Assembly: GCF_014192915.1 (NCBI RefSeq)
Contig: NZ_JACHYN010000008.1
Span: 56,126 to 120,125, forward strand
DNA from: Azospirillum sp. OGB3
GTDB lineage: Bacteria > Pseudomonadota > Alphaproteobacteria > Azospirillales > Azospirillaceae
Length of the DNA stretch: 64,000 nt
Reading direction: 5' to 3'
Positions within the stretch are counted from its first letter, which is position 1, and every line of letters begins with the position of its first letter. The notes below the pieces were generated by a model. That model was not told where the DNA came from and made no database searches. It saw only the letters and a program-made list of their open reading frames with translations. Of the stretch, positions 58,810 through 64,000 are shown one piece after another. Both the position numbers and the translations under genes were made by a program.

Positions 58810-60390
58810 ATGACGACCACGACCGACGACCTTCCGAGCGGCGCTCCTGACGTTGCGGCGCTGGAGCGGCGGTTGCGGGCCGCGCCCGACGATCTGGCGG
58901 CGACCCAGGAGCTGGCCGGGCTGCTGCTCCGGATAGGCCGCGCGGCCGAGGCCGAGCCCCACGCCCGCAACGCGGTCCGCCTGGCACCGGAGGACGCGCG
59001 CTCCCACACGGTGATGGCGCTGGTGCTGGCCGACACCCAGCGCCCCCAGGCCGCCGAGTTCCATTACCGCCGGGCGCTGGCCCTGGCGCCGCCGGACGCC
59101 GCGACGCTGGCCAACCTCGCCTGGAGCCTGACCGGGCAGGGCCGGCTGGAGGAGGCGCGGCGGACCTACCGCCGGGCCACGGCGCTTCACCCGTCCATCG
59201 CCCTGACCTGGCACGGCTGGGCGCAGACCGAGGACGCTGCCCGCGACCTGATCGCCGCGCAACGGCTGGTGGACCGTGCTCGCCGTCTCGACCCCGGCCA
59301 CCGTAGCGCCGACACCTTCGCGGCGGCCCTGCTGGCCCGGCAGGGGGAGGGTGAGCGGGCGCTCGCCGTCCTGGACGCCTCGGCCGCCCGCCATAGCGGT
59401 TCCGATCCCGACGCGCTGCTGGAGACGGGGCGCATCCTCGACCGGCTGGGCCGCCACGACGAGGCTTTCGCCGCCTTCGCCGCCGGCAAGGCGCTGCTGC
59501 GGCAGGCCGGGCGCCATTACGACGAGGCGGCGGCAGTGGACCTCATCGCGCGCCTCGCCACCTTCTTCGTGGCGCCGCGCCTGCGCCTGATGCCGCGGCC
59601 CGCCGCTCCCGCCGCCGGGCCGCAGCCGGTCTTCATCGCTGGCGCCCCGCGGTCCGGCACCACGCTGGTCGAGCAGATCCTGTCCAGCCATCCGGCCATC
59701 GTCGCGGGGGACGAACTGCCCGCGCTCGGCGCGGTGGTCCGGGCGCTGCCGCAAACGCTGGGCAGCCCGCTCGGCTATCCGGAAGCGCTGTCGGAGCTGT
59801 GGATGGGCGACCAGCGCGATGGGCTGGAGCGGTTGCGCGACGCCTACCTCCGCCACGCCCGCAAGCTGGTTCCGGCCAAGCCGGGCCACACGCTGTTCAC
59901 CGACAAGATGCCCTTCAACGAGACGCATCTCGGCCTGATCGCGCTAATGTTTCCCTCGGCGCCGGTGGTGCATGTGCTGCGCCATCCGCTGGACGTCGTG
60001 CTGTCGATGATGGGCACCAACCTGACCCACGGCTTCCATTGCGCCAACGATGTGGAGACCGCCGCCCGCCACGTCCTTCTGGTGTTCGATCTGGTGGAGC
60101 ATTACCGGCGGGAGATGCCGCTGCGCTACCTGCCGCTGCGCTACGAGGATCTGGTGCGGGAGCCGGAGCCGGCGGTGCGGCGCCTGCTGGGCTTCCTCGG
60201 GCTGGGTTTCGACCGGCGCTGCCTGCGCTTCGAGGAGAACCGGCGCCACGCCCGCACCCCCAGCCACGCCCAGGTCGCCGAGAAGCTCTACAGCCGCTCC
60301 ATCGACCACCATCGCGCCTACATCGCCCATCTGAAGCCGGCGATCCCGATCCTGGAGCCGGTCATTCTCGGCCTGGGCTACAGTCTCTAG
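58810..60390 (+). CDS. TPR-domain sulfotransferase
   Basis: 526 residues. About 20-260 is a set of tetratricopeptide repeats (A-E-P-H-A-R-N-A-V-R-L-A-P-E-D-A, E-A-R-R-T-Y-R-R-A-T-A-L-H-P). About 275-526 is a sulfotransferase with the PAPS loop F-I-A-G-A-P-R-S-G-T-T-L-V-E-Q-I-L and the 3'-phosphate region V-L-R-H-P-L-D-V-V-L-S. Such proteins sulfate proteins or surface glycans. It pairs with the next TPR-glycosyltransferase gene 8 bases later. Confidence 0.88.
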   Translation: MTTTTDDLPSGAPDVAALERRLRAAPDDLAATQELAGLLLRIGRAAEAEPHARNAVRLAPEDARSHTVMALVLADTQRPQAAEFHYRRALALAPPDAATLANLAWSLTGQGRLEEARRTYRRATALHPSIALTWHGWAQTEDAARDLIAAQRLVDRARRLDPGHRSADTFAAALLARQGEGERALAVLDASAARHSGSDPDALLETGRILDRLGRHDEAFAAFAAGKALLRQAGRHYDEAAAVDLIARLATFFVAPRLRLMPRPAAPAAGPQPVFIAGAPRSGTTLVEQILSSHPAIVAGDELPALGAVVRALPQTLGSPLGYPEALSELWMGDQRDGLERLRDAYLRHARKLVPAKPGHTLFTDKMPFNETHLGLIALMFPSAPVVHVLRHPLDVVLSMMGTNLTHGFHCANDVETAARHVLLVFDLVEHYRREMPLRYLPLRYEDLVREPEPAVRRLLGFLGLGFDRRCLRFEENRRHARTPSHAQVAEKLYSRSIDHHRAYIAHLKPAIPILEPVILGLGYSL

Positions 60391-60398
60391 CCGCCGCC

Positions 60399-61610
60399 AT
60401 GCCGCCGACCATGCCATCCGACAGCGACCTGTGCGAACTCCACCGCCGCGAGGGCCGGCTGGACGAGGCCGCCGCCCATGGCCGCCGCGCCGTTGCGCTC
60501 GACCCCGACGACGCGGCCTGCTGGTACAATCTCGGGGTGGTGCTCTACGACCGGCTGGAGGTCGCGGCGTCGATCTCCTGCGAGCGCCGCGCCGTCCGTC
60601 TCCGCCCGGACTGGCCGGGGCCGCATTTCGAATTGGCCGAGGGGCTGCTGCTTTCCGGGCAATGGGACGAGGGGTGGCGCGAATACGAATGGCGCTGGCG
60701 CCTTCGCGGCGTGCCGCCGCTGGTCCCGCCGTCGCTCCTGACGCGCGGCGGCTCGTCCGCCCCGCGGCCATGGGATGGGCACCCCTTGCCCGAGGGCACT
60801 CTGCTGCTGGTCGCCGACCAGGGCTTCGGCGACACCATCCAGTTCGCGCGTTATCTGCCGATGGCGGCGTCGCTCTGCGCGAATCTCGTGGTGGCGTGCA
60901 GCCCGGAGATCCTGCCGGTGATCCGCGCGCTTCCCGGCGGACACCGGATCGTCACCGATTGGGAGGAGGTGCCGCCCTTCGACGCCTACGCCGCGCTGTC
61001 CGGCCTGCCGGGATTGTTCGGCACGGGGATCGACACCGTCCCGCCGCCGCTCCCCGGCCTGCGGGCCGAGCCGGAGCGGGTGGAGCGTTGGACGGAGCGC
61101 CTGGACGGGTTGCTTCCCCGCGGCTACCGCCGCGTCGGGCTGGTCTGGGCGGGGCGCCCGACCCATGGCAACGACCGCAACCGCTCCCTGCCTCTCGCGC
61201 GGCTCGCGCCGTTCTTCGCGCTGGAGAAGACCGCGTTGGTGTCGCTCCAGAAGGGGCCGGCGCAGGCCGAGGCCGCCCGCTATTACGGGACGGCACCGCT
61301 GGTCGATCTGGGGCCGGAGCTGGAGAGTTTCGCCGACACCATGGCGGTGCTGGGGCAACTCGACCACGTCGTCTGCGTCGACACGGCGGTCGCCCATCTG
61401 GCCGGGGCGATGGGGCGGCCGACCGCGCTGCTGCTGCCCTACGCGCCGGATTGGCGCTGGCTGCTGGGCTGCGGCGGCACGCCCTGGTATCCCACCGTCA
61501 CGTTGCACCGGCAACCGGCGCCCGGACGGTGGGATGAGGCCATCCGCGGCGCCGTCGCCGCGGTGGCTGGAGGCAGGATCAGGGCTTCAGGGCGGCCAAG
61601 CCGTCGGTGA
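60399..61610 (+). CDS. TPR-domain glycosyltransferase (family 9-like)
   Basis: 403 residues. Two or so TPR units (E-A-A-A-H-G-R-R-A-V-A-L-D-P-D-D-A, about 15-95; W-D-E-G-W-R-E-Y-E-W-R-W) precede a GT-B domain with V-A-D-Q-G-F-G-D-T-I-Q-F-A-R-Y-L, V-G-L-V-W-A-G-R-P-T-H-G-N-D-R-N-R-S, and C-V-D-T-A-V-A-H-L-A-G-A-M-G-R-P. This architecture is common in alphaproteobacteria, often for flagellin or surface glycosylation. Its 3' end overlaps the convergent IalB-like gene by 32 bases. Confidence 0.87.
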   Translation: MPPTMPSDSDLCELHRREGRLDEAAAHGRRAVALDPDDAACWYNLGVVLYDRLEVAASISCERRAVRLRPDWPGPHFELAEGLLLSGQWDEGWREYEWRWRLRGVPPLVPPSLLTRGGSSAPRPWDGHPLPEGTLLLVADQGFGDTIQFARYLPMAASLCANLVVACSPEILPVIRALPGGHRIVTDWEEVPPFDAYAALSGLPGLFGTGIDTVPPPLPGLRAEPERVERWTERLDGLLPRGYRRVGLVWAGRPTHGNDRNRSLPLARLAPFFALEKTALVSLQKGPAQAEAARYYGTAPLVDLGPELESFADTMAVLGQLDHVVCVDTAVAHLAGAMGRPTALLLPYAPDWRWLLGCGGTPWYPTVTLHRQPAPGRWDEAIRGAVAAVAGGRIRASGRPSRR

Positions 61611-62103
61611 TCCCCTTGGTGGAGATCGGGAAGGCCACCGCCTGCGTACCGCCATAGGGGCGGACGGCGATCTGCGCGCTCTTGGAGCGGCGCAGCGCGG
61701 TCAGCGTCGCCTCGTCCATCGGGGCGTTGGCGAGGCAGCCGTCCTGGATGCACTGCTGGTAGGTCAGCGACAGCGGCTTGCCGTCATCGATGGTCAAGGC
61801 CGCCCCGGCGCGCAGGTCGACGCCCAGCGGCAGGATCACCACCATCACCCCCTTGCCGTCGGGGGTAAAATAGCCCACCGACGCCTTGAGGATGCGGGTC
61901 GCCTGCTTCGCCTCCTTGTTCTCCATCACGCGGGTCTGCGACAGGAAGCAGCGCGGCTTGCCGTCGGGCGGCGTCTCGCATTCGGTCTGCCAGTCGCCAA
62001 AGGTCTTGCCCGGCTCCACCGCCCCGGCGGGCAGGCTGCCCGCGAGGAGGAGGGGGAGCGCCGCCAGCGCCCCCGTGATGATCGCCTTGCGCATCGCCGT
62101 CAT
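61579..62103 (-). CDS. Invasion-associated locus B (IalB) family periplasmic protein
   Basis: 174 residues. Signal peptide to about 28 (I-I-T-G-A-L-A-A-L-P-L-L-L-A-G-S-L-P-A-G-A), then F-G-D-W-Q-T-E-C-E, the IalB family opening, and Y-Q-Q-C-I-Q-D-G-C-L-A. Four cysteines, probably two disulfides. Despite the name, most homologues are in free-living bacteria and their role is unknown. It starts 5 bases after the autotransporter stop, so the two are probably one unit. ATG 62094 is an alternative start. Confidence 0.87.
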   Translation of the reverse strand: MTAMRKAIITGALAALPLLLAGSLPAGAVEPGKTFGDWQTECETPPDGKPRCFLSQTRVMENKEAKQATRILKASVGYFTPDGKGVMVVILPLGVDLRAGAALTIDDGKPLSLTYQQCIQDGCLANAPMDEATLTALRRSKSAQIAVRPYGGTQAVAFPISTKGITDGLAALKP

Positions 62104-62108
62104 GCTCC

Positions 62109-64000
62109 TCACAGCTTCCACTTCAAGCCGGCGGTCGCCGACACCGTGTTCTCGCGGGCGCGGATCGCGTCCTGGACGCCGATGGTGGCGGTCAGCCGGT
62201 CGTCCAGAGCCACGCCCAGCCCGGCGCCGATCACCAGGGCGTCGCGGCCCGGCCTGCTGGCGTCGGCGGTGAAGGCCACCCCGCCCAGACGGTTGGTGGT
62301 GGAGGCCGTGGCGTCGGCGAAGTCATGCTCCCACGCCAGGGCGGCGTTGGGCAGCAGGCGCCAGCCGCCGACCGTCACGCTGGTGCCGGCGCGCACGCCG
62401 AGCGAGCTGCGAAGGCTGGTCCAGCCCGCCGCCTCGACGTCCAGAGCCACGCCCCCGCCGGACTCGCGGAACGCCTCGCGGGTGATGCGGTCGAAGCGCA
62501 GGCCGGCCCGCGGCTCGATCCAGGCGCTGTCCGACCCGGCGAAGGCCATGCGGTGCCCGGCGGCGATCTCCACCGAGAAGTCATGGCCGTCAGCGCTGCC
62601 GCTGGCGCCCTGGCCCAGCGTGCCGAAGGCGATGCCGCGCGAGGCGTCGTAGTTGGCGTAGCCGTAGCCGACGGCGCCCTCGATGTAGGGGCTGTCGGCC
62701 GAACCGCGCAGGTTCCAGGAGCCGTAGAGCGTCGCCTGGTAGCTGTCCACGTCGGCCTTGCCCAGCCCGTCGCGCGAGGTGACGCGGTTGCGCAGGTAGC
62801 CGAGCGCCACGCCGCCGGTCACGCCGTTCTCGTAGCTGTGGTCGGCGCCGAGCAGGAAGCCGCCGATCCGCTCGGTGGTGCCGGCGGCGTTGCCGTCCGA
62901 GCCGGTCCGGCTGTAGGCCGCCAGCGGCTGGCCCCACACGCCGCCCGAGCCGCCGCCCGAGCTAGTGGTCTCGCCCGTCTCGCCGACGGCGCGCGTGCCG
63001 TTGCCGCCACCGGCCAGCCGGACGCCGGAGGACGCGGCCTCGCCACCGCGCAGCGCCGACAGTCGGCTTTCCACCGCGCTGCCGAACAGGCGGCGGCTGG
63101 TGCGGTCGGCGGCCAGAGTGTCGGCGTGCAGCTTGCCCGAGAGCTGGTCGAGCGCCCCGGCGATGCCGCTGCCCGGCAGGCCGTAGAGGCTGTTGAACAG
63201 CGGGGCGGCCACGCCCTCCAGCCGCGCCCCGGCGGCCGGACGCAGCGCGTCCACTGCCGCACCGGCGGCCTGCTGGTTGCGCGTGCCGCCGCGCACCGCG
63301 TAGTTGGTCGGCGTGACCACCAACCGGACGGTGTTGGCGTCGTACAGCGTGTCGAAGCGGGTGCCGGCCGGCAGGCCCGCCGCCGGCTGGGTCACCGCGG
63401 CGAAGCTGCCGGACACACCACCGTCCGCCTGGACGATGGTGAAGCTCTGCCCCAGCGTGGCGGTGTAGGCGTTGGTGGCGTCGCCGCTGATGCCGCGCAG
63501 CACCGGGGTCAGGGTGCCGCCGGCGGTGAAGGACGCGGTCTCGACGCGGATCTGGTCGTGGCGGCCGGCACCGTTGCCGGCGGTCGGGCCGTCGATCTCG
63601 GCGCGCAGCACGCTGGTGCCGGTCAGCGTGACGGCGGACCGGAAGGTCAGCACGCCGGGGGAGTTGCCGGGCGACAGGGTGCCGGACAGCACCGCCGGCC
63701 CGACGACCACGCCGTGCCCGCCGAACGTCGATCCGGCGCCGGTGGCCAACGATCCGGCGACGACCCCGTCCACCGTCGCCGCGGCGCCGCTGCCAAGAGT
63801 GACCGCCCCGGTGGTGCCGGTGGCCGTCACGGTGATGGCGCCATCGCCGACGGTGACCGGGGCCATGACAGCGCCGGCCAGGGTCGCGGTACCGCCGGAG
63901 GTGACGGTGACCGCCCCGTTGACCGCGCCGTTGGCGGCGACCGTCAGGGTGCCTCCCTGGACCGCCAGCGTGCCGCCGACGCCGCCACCCTCGACGACGG
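62109..64000 (-). CDS. Autotransporter outer-membrane beta-barrel protein (5' end outside window)
   Basis: About 630 residues are visible; the frame stays open to the right edge, so the signal peptide and most of the passenger are missing. The passenger part shows Gly/Thr/Val repeats of a beta-helix (G-G-T-L-T-V, V-L-S-G-T-L-S-P-G-N-S-P-G), ending with the usual linker. The barrel covers about the last 280 residues: S-G-G-V-W-G-Q-P-L-A-A-Y, G-G-F-L-L-G-A-D-H-S-Y, Y-I-E-G-A-V-G-Y-G-Y-A, W-I-E-P-R-A-G-L-R-F and the closing A-G-L-K-W-K-L. Type Va secretion; function of the passenger unknown. Confidence 0.9.
   Translation of the reverse strand, partial: VVEGGGVGGTLAVQGGTLTVAANGAVNGAVTVTSGGTATLAGAVMAPVTVGDGAITVTATGTTGAVTLGSGAAATVDGVVAGSLATGAGSTFGGHGVVVGPAVLSGTLSPGNSPGVLTFRSAVTLTGTSVLRAEIDGPTAGNGAGRHDQIRVETASFTAGGTLTPVLRGISGDATNAYTATLGQSFTIVQADGGVSGSFAAVTQPAAGLPAGTRFDTLYDANTVRLVVTPTNYAVRGGTRNQQAAGAAVDALRPAAGARLEGVAAPLFNSLYGLPGSGIAGALDQLSGKLHADTLAADRTSRRLFGSAVESRLSALRGGEAASSGVRLAGGGNGTRAVGETGETTSSGGGSGGVWGQPLAAYSRTGSDGNAAGTTERIGGFLLGADHSYENGVTGGVALGYLRNRVTSRDGLGKADVDSYQATLYGSWNLRGSADSPYIEGAVGYGYANYDASRGIAFGTLGQGASGSADGHDFSVEIAAGHRMAFAGSDSAWIEPRAGLRFDRITREAFRESGGGVALDVEAAGWTSLRSSLGVRAGTSVTVGGWRLLPNAALAWEHDFADATASTTNRLGGVAFTADASRPGRDALVIGAGLGVALDDRLTATIGVQDAIRARENTVSATAGLKWKL

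Overview
The window is high-GC DNA with dense, overlapping gene arrays and no tRNA, rRNA, CRISPR array or transposase that I can see. Gene content (XoxF-type methanol dehydrogenase, tetrahydromethanopterin/methanofuran C1 enzymes) and the intergenic repeat family suggest an alphaproteobacterium, most likely Rhodospirillales and perhaps Azospirillum or a relative. The genus is an inference. Both ends cut through large surface-protein genes.

Region 1 (1-8000): the C-terminal part of a giant secreted RTX adhesin, with near-identical 297-bp tandem Ig-like repeats, VCBS/cadherin-like and Calx-beta modules, and a glycine-rich calcium-binding C terminus.

Region 2 (8032-39600) is a methylotrophy island. 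XoxF oxidises methanol to formaldehyde in the periplasm, with cytochrome XoxG and a XoxJ-rhodanese fusion. Fae, MtdB, Mch and FhcABCD then carry the C1 unit over (dephospho)tetrahydromethanopterin and methanofuran to formate. Between them lie cofactor-building genes: RFAP synthase, a dihydropteroate-synthase-like protein, a dihydroneopterin-aldolase-like protein, a RibD-like reductase, a CitG-like protein, three ATP-grasp ligases, and MfnB, MfnE, MfnD and MfnF homologues. Further PQQ-linked accessories are a SoxYZ-like carrier, a SoxH-like metallohydrolase and a four-gene ABC/beta-propeller set. A 26-codon pqqA (9024-9104, minus strand) encodes the PQQ precursor peptide. Transcription units: mptG-like to fae (minus, 20882-14414); mfnD-like to soxYZ-like (minus, 13681-9754); PCD-fhcBADC-ABC genes (plus, 21016-30072); folB-like to mfnB (minus, 34626-30819); xoxF-xoxG-xoxJ (minus, 39599-35840).

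Region 3 (39600-47300): AT-richer DNA with inverted repeats upstream of xoxF, two small paralogous four-cysteine proteins, a DNA-repair pair (radical SAM protein plus UdgX-type uracil-DNA glycosylase) behind a GTTC-N7-GTTC LexA-type box, a Tat-exported beta-lactamase-like hydrolase, and an FtsX-type permease without an adjacent ATPase.

Region 4 (47471-58559) is a CoA-ester catabolic locus. A CoA-transferase, LysR regulator and thioesterase lie on the minus strand. Divergent from them are a thiolase-like protein, DUF35 protein, MaoC hydratase, SDR, a three-component ABC importer and an enoyl-CoA hydratase. Two 17-bp T-N11-A palindromes sit in the divergent promoter region. The substrate is unknown.

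Region 5 (58810-64000): TPR-sulfotransferase and TPR-glycosyltransferase genes, then convergent genes for an IalB-like protein and an autotransporter cut by the right edge. Copies of a palindromic ~140-200 bp intergenic element occur near 28.3, 47.4, 54.7 and 58.6 kb, with a fragment at 17.8 kb.
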